DNA of 64,000 bases. Source: Candidula unifasciata. Lineage: Eukaryota; Mollusca; Gastropoda; Stylommatophora; Geomitridae. The notes beneath the pieces are model-generated. The model was not told where the DNA came from, ran no database searches, and worked only from the letters and a program-made list of their open reading frames with translations. Below, in pieces: positions 54,838 through 64,000 of the stretch. Both the position numbers and the translations under genes were made by a program. Position 1 is the first letter of the stretch. Every line of letters starts with the position of its first letter. Where the stretch lies: NCBI GenBank assembly GCA_905116865.2, contig CAJHNH020008560.1:284952-348951 (forward strand), read 5' to 3'.

Positions 54838-55172
54838 ATAATATCTTGGACAAAGAAGAGGAGAAATACTGACATCTTGAAAAATCTGAACATCAAGGAA
54901 GATTGGCTAATAAACAGCATCCTGTCTCTGAAGCTGAAATATTTTGGTCATATCAAGCACCACAACAGATTGGAAAAAATTATAGCAGAAGGCATGTTAC
55001 TAGGAAAGGGGGGTTTGGCAGGGGCCGATCTACACAAAGATAGGCACAGGATATAAGTGACTCCTTGAGTATGAAAGTACATGAGGTGGGAGAGCTGGCG
55101 TGAGGCCGAGTTTCTTTCAGGCAGATGAGAGAGGCGTTCTTCAAAGGACCTGCTACATGATGATGATGATAA
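54838..55172 (+). mobile_element. LINE 3' end (family S), second copy 2 kb from the first
   Basis: It encodes ISWTKKRRNTDILKNLNIKE and LKYFGHIKHHNRLEKIIAEG. It is very similar to 52700-53032 and has the same (gat)n tail. Confidence 0.83.
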
Positions 55173-55189
55173 ATGATATTTAAATTAAA

Positions 55190-55645
55190 TTATGAAAGAC
55201 CACCAGCAGAAAATAATCACGATCGTAACCAACTTACAATTTCCCCCATCTAGATCTCATTTTAATCAAGATTATAATCAGCTACAATCCTCACCTCTAG
55301 GCTCCAGTATTCAACTAAATAATCACTAAAAAATCCACAGAATCAGAATTAATCACAATTGTAATAATGTATGCTAATAAACTATCCTCCAAATCTCCTT
55401 TGAGTCCCGGCATTAATCACAATTATGATAAAGTATAGTGAACTCCCGATATAATCTAGATTATAATCAACTAGATTTTCCACCATCAAGTTCTGATATA
55501 TACAGATATTATCACAATTATAATCAGATATAATGTGATCTCCAACTTCGAGACCTGTTATAATCAGCAAAAGCTGTCCTGATATAATCAAGTATATAAT
55601 CAAATAAAAGCTTCACCTTACTGTCCCATTTAAATCAACTTTAAT
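55190..55645. repeat. Degenerate AT-rich tandem repeat (ataatca motif)
   Basis: Loose recurring aatcacaattataatcaga and gatataatctagattataat segments. There is no coding signal. Confidence 0.55.
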
Positions 55646-55674
55646 CTGCGTGTGTGTGTGTGTGTGATGATGGC

Positions 55675-55862
55675 ACGTGTGTCTAGCAAGACCATCATGA
55701 CCTTTGCAGAATGTCCCTCTCATCACCAGCTCTCCCGCCTCATGTACTTTCATATTCAAGTAGTCTCTTGTATCCGGTGCTCGTTGGTCGGCCCCTGCCC
55801 CTCCTTACCGTGCCATTCCTTCTGTTATTATTCTTCCCAGTGGTCTGCCAAGACCAGCTTAC
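55675..55862 (-). mobile_element. LINE family S 3' fragment
   Basis: gaccatcatgacctttgcag, atcaccagctctcccgcctc and ttggtcggcccctgcccctc. Confidence 0.7.
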
Positions 55863-55887
55863 AATAAAAGCCTTCCACAGTAGATGC

Positions 55888-55972
55888 AGGAGATTGTGCT
55901 ATCCCAGTTTATATTCCCTGTGCTGTCCCAGTTTATATTCCCTGTGCTGTCCCAGTTTATATTCCCTGTACA
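55888..55972. repeat. 24-bp tandem repeat, about 3.5 copies
   Basis: cccagtttatattccctgtg plus ctgt, just upstream of the zinc-finger B exon. Confidence 0.9.
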
Positions 55973-56032
55973 TCTTTATTTGTTAAGAACATTTTTATGG
56001 CTTCACCTTTTTGCTGTTGTCTCATTTTCAAG

Positions 56033-56215
56033 GACAGTAACTCTGAAACGGGAGCATTCATGCATGGATTAACCTTGAGGAAATCCAGACCACGGGAAGC
56101 CAAGATGGATGTTGACACTGAGAGGGAGCCACTTACTGTGAATGTTTGTGGCCCTGCCATGATCAAGTGTGAGCCAGCAGACGAAAATTCCCCAGATCTA
56201 GACAGTTGCTTGCAG
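56033..56215 (+). CDS. Zinc-finger B exon (module equivalent to A exon 3)
   Basis: The acceptor is tttcaag and the donor is gtaact, 61 codons, phase 0. It encodes DSNSETGAFMHG...AMIKCEPADENSPDLDSCLQ. The start was set by matching the paralogue; the frame stays open upstream to 55997. Confidence 0.82.
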
Positions 56216-59200
56216 GTAACTAGTTTTTGCTGTCTTCGCGTGATATTCTAATCACAGATACAGTTTTTGGATGTGCCAGATAAGACTGTTATAAAGGTTG
56301 AGAATTATCTGATTTAAGATGTTGTTGATCTATTCGTTAAAGTGTGAGATGACTGAGAAGGGTTGCAGGAGTAACCAGAAGAGATCAAACCAGAGATGAG
56401 GTCAAAAGAGAGAAAGTCAGCATATAGCTAATTCTAAATGACATGCAAAGACAGCAAATCAAAAATCAAATGGTTTGCCTGCTTAGAGAGAATGCCTTGT
56501 GATGCTATACCATATAAGGCATACACCAAAGAAGAGAATAGAGCACAAGGTAGACCAAGAACAAGATGGAAAGATAACATCTGAGAAACTCAGCAGCACG
56601 ATGTGTCTGTGGTCGAGTTGGCCAGAAGAGCTAGAAGCAGAACCTTATGTCTCCCTTCACACCCGAAGCGGTACCGGAGAAAGTGAAGGAGAAGATTCAT
56701 TAATGTTGAGAGGATCCGCTTCATTGCCCCATGTTATCATCCCATATGGCTCAGTCTCTCACCGCAGAACAGCTTAACCACCTGCCGAGAGCATCACACA
56801 AAGCACAAACTCTGTATCTCTGACAATGATCCCCCAGGATCTCCATAAAAATTGCACCTATTCACGACATGTCCATGAAATGAACCCCTGCTGTTCCAAG
56901 CGCAAGGCAGACAGCTTAACACTCTGCATTGTAGTCATAGACCATATTCATTAAAATCTCCTGGATATACTGTTGGTCATTTTGCTCGTGTCGTTTCAGG
57001 TACATTTTGGGGATGTGCCAGGTAAAACTGTCAGCTCAAAGGTGCGAGCAGGCAGAAACTTGGTAAGGAAGTCTTCACAAACACCTGAGACCTGTGAGAC
57101 CAATGAGGGCGGCCAGAATCAGGAGATGGAGCAAGGTAAGCATATGTTTCTCCATTGTCAGTTTGTGTTCAGCTCATAGTCATCCAGTGAAAGGTTGACC
57201 ATATGGTTTTGGGGCGCAGTATTGGGGATCAATGGAGTAAAAACACTGCCCCTCTAACTAGCACTAATTAGAAGTTAAATTTAAATTTAATGTGTGGGCC
57301 AAAAGGCGCAGATATCACAGCCTAGCTGTAAACCACATCACAACTTCCCTTTTTAGGACAAACATGGAAGAAGAAGTTGATATCAGTTTATAACTGTTGT
57401 ATTGTAACTGTTGTATTGTTTATATTCTTACTATATTATCCTTATATTCTTGTATTATTTCTTTTTTGTCTTCTGCTTCAGTGTTTCCCTTTGAAAGGGA
57501 GATTGACACTGTGTTGTGGTTTACAGCTAAAGTCTGATATTTGCACCTTTTGGCCTAAACACAACCAACCTCAACAGTTCCCTAATTGGTCACATTTGAA
57601 ACATGCTTGGTTGGAAGGCAGTGGGTCTTTTTTCTGTAATTTCCCCCTCAGAATGAGGCAGATCCACACAGGTTATCTGTTGTATCTTGTATCATATGAG
57701 ACTGTATGTTAGATAGACTGAGATGAACCCTAAGAGGTGCGAATGTATTGCCAGATAAGATTACAAGATTTGAGAAATGTGTAGTTACCAGATAGACTAT
57801 AAGATGTATCCTGAAACAAGTGAATGTGTATTTTACAGATACATCTGAAGAAAAAGTATTCAAGTCAAGACTGATTGAAGCTAAGGATTCCCTGGGACAT
57901 CAGACAATTAAAATGACTATTTCTAAAACAGGCAGTCCTCACAAGCAGAAACAGAGTGGCACCGTGTCTGATGCAACCCTCTCTCCTAACACACCTGATG
58001 GAGATAACAGTAAACACGACAGCGAAGGTGAAGCCACCATTAGGAAGGAACCTGTGTCCTCCCAGCTCAAATCTGATGATGTTGGATCTGCTGATGGCGA
58101 TGATGTGACTGTAGACAAGAAGAGGCACAGACAAGACAGACCTTTCAAATGTGAAGTTTGTGGTTCGGGCTTTCTTCAGAAGAATGCTCTGTCTAACCAC
58201 CAAAGAATTCATTCCACAGAGAGGCCCTACAAATGTGATCACTGTGGGGCTGGGTTCAAGTACAGCAGCGGGCTGACTGGTCACAAGAGAATACACACAG
58301 GAGAGAGGCCTTACAAGTGCGACCTCTGTGATGCAACGTTTAAATATAGCAGCGCATTGAATGGGCATAGAAAAATACACACTGGGGACAAGCCGTACCG
58401 ATGTGAGATTTGTAATGTTGAGTTCAGGCAGATCAGTGATCTCAACAGACACCAGAGGACACACACAGGAGAGAAGCCGTACAAATGTCATGTATGCAAC
58501 ATGGAGTTTAACCACCGGTTTAGTCTGACCCGGCACAAGACCATCCATACTGAAGAGAAGCCATACAAGTGTGATATCTGTGGTGTTGATTTCAATTACC
58601 GAAGCAGTTTGACGACTCACAGAAGAATTCACACCGGAGAGAAACCTTACAAATGTGACGTTTGTCATGTCGAGTTTAGTCATAAAAGCAATTTAACATC
58701 CCACCAGAGAATCCACACGGGTGAAAAGCCATACAAGTGTGAGGTGTGTGGTGTGCAGTTTAATCATAAAAGCAACTTAACCTCCCACAACAGAGTCCAT
58801 ACGGGGGAGAAGCCGTACAGGTGCGATGTGTGTGGGGTCGGATTTAACCACCGAAGTAACCTGACCTCACATCTGAAAGTTCACAGCGGGGACAAACCGT
58901 ACAAGTGTGACCTGTGTGGCTTAGAGTTCAACCATAGGGGTAGCCTGGTCTCTCATAACAAGAAGAAACATGCCCAAGTGCTGCCTCCTACAAATGCTAC
59001 AGCTGACGCACAGCCTGCTGCAAATGCCACATTAGAGGCAAGGTCCACTGCAATTGCCACATTAGAGGCACAGTCCCCTTCAAATTGTACATTAGGGGTG
59101 CTGCCTTGTACAAATACTGCAGTTGTGGTGGCGCCACCTACAAATGCTACAGTGAGGGCGCTGCCCACTTCAAATGCATCGTTAAGAGTACTGGCCCCTC

Positions 59201-59604
59201 CTACGAATGCTACAGGGAGATTGTTGCCCCCTACAAGTGTTACAGCAAGGGTGCTGTCCCCTGCAGATGTTGCGGCTAGGCTGCTTACTACGGCAAGGAT
59301 GCTGTCCCCTACAAATGCTTCAGTTGGAGTTCTGCCCCCTTCAAATGCTACAATGGGAATGCAGTCGACTACAAATGTTACAGTGGGAATGCAGACCTCT
59401 GCAAATGCTACAGTGAGGGTGCTGCCCCCTGTAAATGCTACAATGGGAATGCAGCCATCCACAAATGCTACAACGAGATTGCTGCCCCCTACACATTCTA
59501 CGTTAGGAGTGTTGCCACGTACCAGTGTTACTGTGGATAAAGATGGAGCAAACAGCAAGAAAGGTGACAGTACTATGGATGCATTTTTACTGCTTCATTC
59601 ATAG
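56033..59604 (+). CDS. C2H2 zinc-finger protein B, 10 fingers plus decapeptide-repeat tail (5' incomplete)
   Basis: Exons 56033-56215, 57000-57135 and 57839-59604 join in frame (694 residues seen). They match exons 3-5 of zinc-finger gene A in size, phase and sequence, so this is a tandem paralogue and at least one 5' exon is missing from my annotation. An in-frame ATG at 55997 exists but lies in the likely intron. The order is: acidic/SUMO-motif module (AMIKCEPADENSPDLDSCLQ), VHFGDVPGK segment, charged spacer with IRKEP, ten C2H2 fingers (58144 to about 58970), then about 190 residues of Val-Leu-Pro-Pro-Thr-Asn-Ala-Thr-type decapeptides to the stop. Fingers 2-9 are colinear with fingers 3-10 of A, including the odd HTEEKP linker. 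It is a probable nuclear DNA-binding protein. Confidence 0.88.
56335..56640 (+). mobile_element. LINE 3' fragment in zinc-finger B intron
   Basis: It encodes RRVAGVTRRDQTRDEVKREK, then QRQQIKNQMVCLLRE and a broken C-terminal region. Confidence 0.65.
57000..57135 (+). CDS. Zinc-finger B exon (equivalent to A exon 4)
   Basis: The acceptor is gtttcag and the donor is gtaagc, ending in phase 1 like the paralogue. It encodes VHFGDVPGKTVSSKVRAGRN, then an acidic ETCETNEGG stretch. Confidence 0.85.
57295..57375 (+). mobile_element. GAA-tailed short relative G2
   Basis: gccaaaaggcgcagatatca, cagcctagctgtaaaccac and ggaagaagaag. Confidence 0.6.
57475..57665 (-). mobile_element. GAA-tailed short relative G2, with G1-like head
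   Basis: gtggtttacagctaaagtct at one end. The other half (ctaattggtcacatttgaaa, catgcttggttggaaggcag, ccagtgggtc-type) matches the G1 5' region. Confidence 0.6.
57839..59604 (+). CDS. Zinc-finger B terminal exon (10 fingers and repeat tail)
   Basis: The acceptor is ttttacag. It has a spacer, then ten fingers. The tenth has H-x4-H spacing (SHNKKKH). From about 58976 the coding sequence becomes a degenerate 30-bp tandem repeat ending near 59525, followed by a unique Lys/Asp-containing end and a TAG stop. Confidence 0.93.
58976..59525 (+). repeat. Coding 30-bp minisatellite (decapeptide repeat) in zinc-finger B
   Basis: About 18 degenerate copies of a 30-bp unit encode variants of V-L-P-P-T-N-A-T-V-R (ATMGMQSTTN, ATVRVLPPVN and similar). 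The unit is a multiple of three, so the frame is kept. No equivalent coding repeat exists in paralogue A. Confidence 0.9.
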
Positions 59605-59839
59605 ACATGGACTTGAAACAGACGAAACAGTCAACAGTACAAAGATATCACATGGGAAAACATGAAACTGTCACGGTTTGGTCATGTGATATCCGCAGTG
59701 GATCACATGATATGCGCGTAATTGTACAATCATTGACATTGTGTATATAGTTACATATTTTGTACTAGTGGCATTGTATACAGAACCTGACATATGTGTT
59801 TTAGATGTCGGTATCAGTGGGAGTCATTTGAGCCCAAGT

Positions 59840-60087
59840 AGTAAATTGGCTCATAAACAGCATCCTGCCCTGAATGCTGGAGTATTTGGCCCATGTCAAG
59901 CATCGTAATGGCCTGAAAAAAACGGTGATGGAGGGTACAGTTTCAGACAAACAAGGCAGAGGCTGACCTCCAGGGAGGTCGATATAAGGCATTCTAGTTG
60001 CATTGGCAGTAAAAGCACATAGGGCTGGAGAATGGACGAGAGAAGGATTTCTTTCAGGCACGAGCGATGTTCTGTATTATGAAGGGG
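59840..60087 (+). mobile_element. LINE family S, diverged 3' end
   Basis: aattggctcataaacagcat, catcgtaatggcctgaaaaa and gcacgagcgatgttctgtat. Confidence 0.65.
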
Positions 60088-60262
60088 GGGCTTCCTTCAG
60101 AGTCAGAGTGCATCTGCCTGAGAGGCAAGGAACCAACAATCTGCATACACGTAAGTCAGATGTGAGGTTCTGGAACAAGACTAATGTCCAGAGGCGGAGG
60201 AGCAACCAGAACTTTCCGCCGGAGTTGCAGCCAGTGAACGTGAAGAAAAAAAGAAGATTATA
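60088..60262 (+). mobile_element. GAA-tailed element G1, 5' truncated
   Basis: cttccttcagagtcagagtg, catctgcctgagaggcaagg, agaactttccgccggagttg and a gtgaagaaaaaaagaag tail. Confidence 0.8.
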
Positions 60263-60264
60263 TG

Positions 60265-60475
60265 CCCCTCTTGCCTTTCCTCTGAGTGTATTCTCGGCTG
60301 AACCATTCTCCCCAGACCATAATGATCTGTTTATGCCTCTGCACTATTCACTTGCTGTCAAAGAATGTTTTACCACATCCAGCTTGTCATGCATGAATTC
60401 ACCACCCAATGGTGCAGAACCAGCAGGTTTGTCTGCCTGTTCTTTTCCCAAAGCTCCTGCATACCCAGAATAAAA
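60265..60475 (-). mobile_element. LINE family N fragment
   Basis: The minus strand encodes YAGALGKEQADKPAGSAPLG, then GEFMHDKLDVVKH. Confidence 0.75.
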
Positions 60476-60704
60476 CATGATGTGAATCAACAGCATTTTC
60501 ATACATCTATATCTGTTTAATTTTGTAGCTGGGTAAAAACATGTATTCATTTCCATATTAAATAACAGTTGTGGAAATAAGCTGTGAATCAGTCTGTTTC
60601 TGTTCTACTATAATGCAGATACAAACAATACATTGTTTCTGTTTTGTCTTTTAGAGTCACATTTGCCTTTCCTGGACTTTATTCCCTTTACTGCTCCTTC
60701 TTTC

Positions 60705-60830
60705 TCTTTGTCTTGTGGTTTACAGCTAGGCTGGAGTATCTGTACCTTTCGGCCAACACATCCCATTTTAGCTATTCCCTAATTAGTCACCTCTTAAACA
60801 TGCTTGTTAGAGGGTGGGAGCTGTGGTAAT
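60705..60830 (-). mobile_element. GAA-tailed short relative G2
   Basis: cttgtggtttacagctaggc, ctgtacctttcggccaacac and ccctaattagtcacctctta. Confidence 0.6.
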
Positions 60831-61035
60831 GTAGCAGCCATACACTCCATCTGTCGGTCTAAAGGTTATGGGTTCAAATCCACATCTGGTTTGTTTTTCT
60901 TGATTTAAAAAAACTATGGCCAACCTAACTGATAATGGATTCTGGAAAAAGTCCTGGGAAGTCAAGGTGGCCAGTATGATATTGACCAGATCACTCATTG
61001 GTCTTTAGAAATATGAGCCTGACAGTATATCACTG
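60831..61035 (+). mobile_element. tRNA-SINE (family S2)
   Basis: Head: aatgtagcagccatacactc and a perfect box B gggttcaaatcc. Body: aagtcaaggtggccagtatg and tattgaccagatcactcatt. Confidence 0.75.
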
Positions 61036-61371
61036 GGGTGAAAAGGGCCTTTTCCTTTTTACTTACTAGTTGGGGGTTGGGAAGAGCAGTAGGTTGTTTC
61101 ATCCTCCCCAATCCCCCCCCCCTTTTTTTTTTTTTCCCCATGAAGGAATTCATTCTCCTTATATTGCTTGGTTTCATGTGACATCACCATGTGATTTAAT
61201 GCTTGCTTTTGAATGACATCATCATTTCATGTGATATCACTATCATTGATTGTACATGTGACATTACCGATGTCTTGATTTCGTGTAATGAAACCATTTA
61301 GTTGATTATTTAGGTTCATATTCCATCATGCCATCAGTTAGTTTTATTCTGACGTGCCCGTTATTTTGCAT

Positions 61372-61670
61372 TGTCGATTGATATGACTAGTTACTTAGTG
61401 GCTCCTCTTCAACCTTGGCATGTAGAGGTTTGCCAGGTGTTTCTATCGGCAGTTTTCTTGTCAGCTTTGCTCCATTTGAGTCATTTATCAGTCAGGGACT
61501 GTTGGATGTTGTCTTCCCAGCGGATCCTGGAACCTCCTGGGGGTCTGGCTTCAGAGTTGTTAGCCTTCCATGCCTGCTGTGGTAGATGATTCTCTCTCAT
61601 CTGCATACACGTCCAAACCATCGTAACTGTGACTGATCCACTTGTAGGGACTCTCGATCGAGATAGATGT
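61372..61670 (-). mobile_element. LINE 3' end (same family as 27597-27885)
   Basis: ggcatgtagaggtttgccag, tcagggactgttggatgttg and accatcgtaactgtgactga. Confidence 0.72.
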
Positions 61671-61756
61671 CACCTATTACACAAAGGCAGCTAAAAAAAA
61701 AATTCCACATTCAAAATGTGAGGTTTGCTGTTTAATTATCCAGTATATTTGCAACT

Positions 61757-62655
61757 ATGAACCTCTTTTAACTACAGTTATTTTCTTTAACTACAGTTAT
61801 TCTCTTTAACTACAGTTATTCTCTTTAACTACAGTTATTCTCTTTAACCACAGTTATTCTCTTTAACTACAGTTATTCTCTTTAACTACAGCTATTCTCT
61901 TTAACTACAGTTATTCTCTTTAACTACAGTTATTCTCTTTAACTACAGCTATTCTCTTTAACTACAGTTATTCTCTTTAACTACAGTTATTCTCTTTAAC
62001 TACAGTTATTCTCTTTAACTACAGTTAATCTCTTTAACTACAGTTATTCTCTTTAACTACAGTTATTCTCTTTAACTACAGCTATTCTCTTTAACTACAG
62101 TTATTCTCTTTAACTACAGCTATTCTCTTTAACTACAGTTATTCTCTTTAACTACAGTTATTCTCTTTAACTACAGTTATTCTCTTTAACTACAGTTATT
62201 CTCTTTAACTACAGTTATTCTCTTTAACTACCATTATTCTCTTTTAACTACAGTTATTCTCTTTAACTACAGTTATTCTCTTTAACTACAGTTATTCTCT
62301 TTAACTACAGTTATTCTCTTTAACTACAGTTATTCTCTTTAACTACAGCTATTCTCTTTAACTACAGCTATTCTCTTTAACTACAGTTATTCTCTTCAAC
62401 TACAGTTATTCTCTTTAACTACAGTTATTCTCTTTAACTACAGTTATTCTCTTTAACTACAGTTATTCTCTTTAACTACAGCTATTCTCTTTAACTACAG
62501 CTATTCTCTTTAACTACAGTTATTCTCTTTAACTACAGTTATTCTCTTTAACTACAGCTATTCTCTTTAACTACAGCTATTCTCTTTAACTACAGTTATT
62601 CTCTTTAACTACAGTTATTCTCTTTAACTACAGTTATTCTCTTTAACTACAGTTA
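61757..62655. repeat. 19-bp satellite, about 47 near-identical copies
   Basis: The unit is tctctttaactacagttat. Almost the only variation is a T/C change (agttat or agctat), plus isolated one-base changes. A LINE 3' end abuts the right edge. Confidence 0.97.
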
Positions 62656-62865
62656 AAAGATGGAAAATGCAATGGTACGGATATGTAGAAAGATCTAATA
62701 GTCTCAAAAAAATATTACAAGGCGCAGTAGAGGAGAAGAGGCAGACCAAGAAAGACTCGGATACAGAACTTGACTGTTCGGTCAGGCCTCAGGCATGTAA
62801 CCATGAAGACAGCAGTAACTGGTGACCTAGCGACATGCAGTGTTATGGGATGATGATGATGAACC
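62650..62865 (+). mobile_element. LINE 3' end
   Basis: Frames give RWKMQWYGYVERSNSLKKIL and EEKRQTKKD, and the tail is gatgatgatgatgaa. The 5' truncation point coincides with the satellite edge. Confidence 0.65.
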
Positions 62866-63059
62866 TACTGTATATGAATACATAATAACACACAGACAAT
62901 TTTGTGTGATGGTTTTAGGCTTCGTGAAGAGAGCAGGTACAGATGAATGAGAAGGTTCCCTGCCTGTGTTCTCGGCCCCAGTGTGAAAATTATATATAGT
63001 GTTAGCCTGCTGTTCTAATTGTACAATATAGATTGCAATTCACTTCTACATTTGATGTT

Positions 63060-64000
63060 AAGCATCGTGGGTCAGAGAGAGACTAATCATTTTATTATAA
63101 AATATGTAAGTCAGAGTGAGAGATTAGTACTTGTACTAAAGGATATGTGGGTCAGAGTGAGAGATTAGTGCTTGTACTATAGGATATGTGGGTCAGAGTG
63201 AGAGATTAGTACTTGTACTATAGGATATGTGGGTCAGAGTGAGAGATTAGTACTTGTACTATAGGATATGTGGGTCAGAGTGAGAGATTAGTGCTTGTAC
63301 TATACAATATGTGGGTCAGAGTGAGAGATTAGTGCTTGTACTCTACAATGTGTGGGTCAGAGTGAGAGATTAGTACTTGTACTATACAATGTGTGGGTTA
63401 GAGTGAGAGATTAGTGCTTGTTCTATACAATATGTGGGTCAGAGTGAGAGATTAGTGCTTGTACTCTACAATGTGTGGGTCAGAGTGAGAGATTAGTACT
63501 TGTACTCTACAATGTGTGGGTCAGAGTGAGAGATTAGTGCTTGCACTATACACTGTGTGGGTCAGAGTGAGAGATTAGTGCTTGTACTATACAATATGTG
63601 GGTCAGAGTAAGAGATTAGTGCTTGTACTCTACAATGTGTGGGTCAGAGTGAGATATTAGTACTTGTACTCTACAATGTGTGGGTCAGAGTGAGAGATTA
63701 GTGCTTGTACTATACAATGTGTGGGTCAGAGTGAGAGATTAGTACTTGTACTCTACAATGTGTGTGAGAGACTTTGTAATTTACGAGCTTGAACATTATA
63801 CTGTGTACAGAGTGAGAGATTAGTACTTTTACTGTAAGATATGTAGGTCAGAGTGAGAGATTAATACCTGTACTATAAGATATGTAGGTCAGAGTGAGAG
63901 ATTAATACCTGTACTATAAGATATGTGGGTCAGAGTGAGTGATTAATACCTGTACTATAAGATATATGGGTCAGAGTGAGAGATTATGGCTTGTACTATA
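63060..64000. repeat. 41-bp satellite, about 23 copies, continues past the window
   Basis: Units of agtgagagattagtacttgt, actatacaatgtgtgggtcag. Variants: gtgctt/gtactt, ctatac/ctctac, gatatg. Confidence 0.96.

Noticed and set aside
55997..56032. ATG at 55997 as the start of zinc-finger B
   Set aside because: It lies before a good acceptor (tttcaag) at the exact position where the paralogue has an intron, so the start is more likely in an upstream exon. It cannot be fully excluded.
57865..58683. Minus-strand 272-codon ORF (and 36037-36531 minus)
   Set aside because: They are shadows of C2H2 finger arrays. The antisense of conserved finger codons is commonly open.
58953..59558. Minus-strand 201-codon ORF
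   Set aside because: It is antisense to the decapeptide-repeat tail of zinc-finger B and is explained by the repeat.

Overview
The window is metazoan nuclear DNA. Its genes have many short exons with GT-AG introns. The rest is packed with retrotransposon debris, tRNA-derived SINEs, TA-flanked MITEs and minisatellites. The mixture of RNase H-bearing I-like LINEs, other LINE fragments and tRNA-SINEs, next to a macroglobulin-family gene and C2H2 zinc-finger genes, suggests a lophotrochozoan, most likely a mollusc (possibly a gastropod). That assignment is inference. All three recognisable genes lie on the + strand.

Region 1 (1-19.2 kb): the 3' part of an alpha-2-macroglobulin/CD109-type thioester protein gene. 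Eleven exons with consistent splice phases encode 485 residues: the end of the thioester domain, the CUB-like region, the receptor-binding domain and a Cys-containing tail. The thioester motif itself lies upstream of the window. Introns hold a 46-bp minisatellite with a 230-bp higher-order period, a 26-bp array, two related 31-bp arrays, a fold-back element and many LINE and SINE fragments.

Region 2 (19.2-25.9 kb): no gene seen. It holds LINE 3' ends, a GAA-tailed SINE-like element and degenerate sequence, with a YY1-like motif at 23.38 kb that may mark the promoter region of the next gene.

Region 3 (25.9-36.7 kb): a complete five-exon gene for a 596-residue protein with 12 C2H2 fingers. Its 4.8-kb third intron contains three unrelated minisatellites (68, 37 and 33 bp).

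Region 4 (36.8-56 kb): intergenic mosaic. It contains minisatellites (30, 57, 34 and 34 bp), two MITE families with TA duplications, nested LINEs, GAA-tailed elements with perfect 12-13 bp target duplications, and a 406-bp fold-back element at 53.3-53.7 kb.

Region 5 (56-59.6 kb): a second C2H2 gene, paralogous to the first. It has the same exon sizes and phases, the same N-terminal acidic motif and a colinear finger array (10 fingers), but also a roughly 190-residue tail built from a decapeptide repeat. Its 5' exon(s) were not identified.

Region 6 (59.6-64 kb): LINE and SINE fragments, a very homogeneous 19-bp satellite of about 47 units, and a 41-bp satellite that runs off the window end.

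The macroglobulin gene would act in extracellular protease trapping or complement-like innate immunity, and the two zinc-finger genes in nuclear DNA binding. Nothing in the sequence ties them into one pathway. I found no clearly new multi-gene system. The most unusual material is the zinc-finger tandem pair with a coding minisatellite, the actively nested GAA-tailed SINE-like family, and two fold-back elements.
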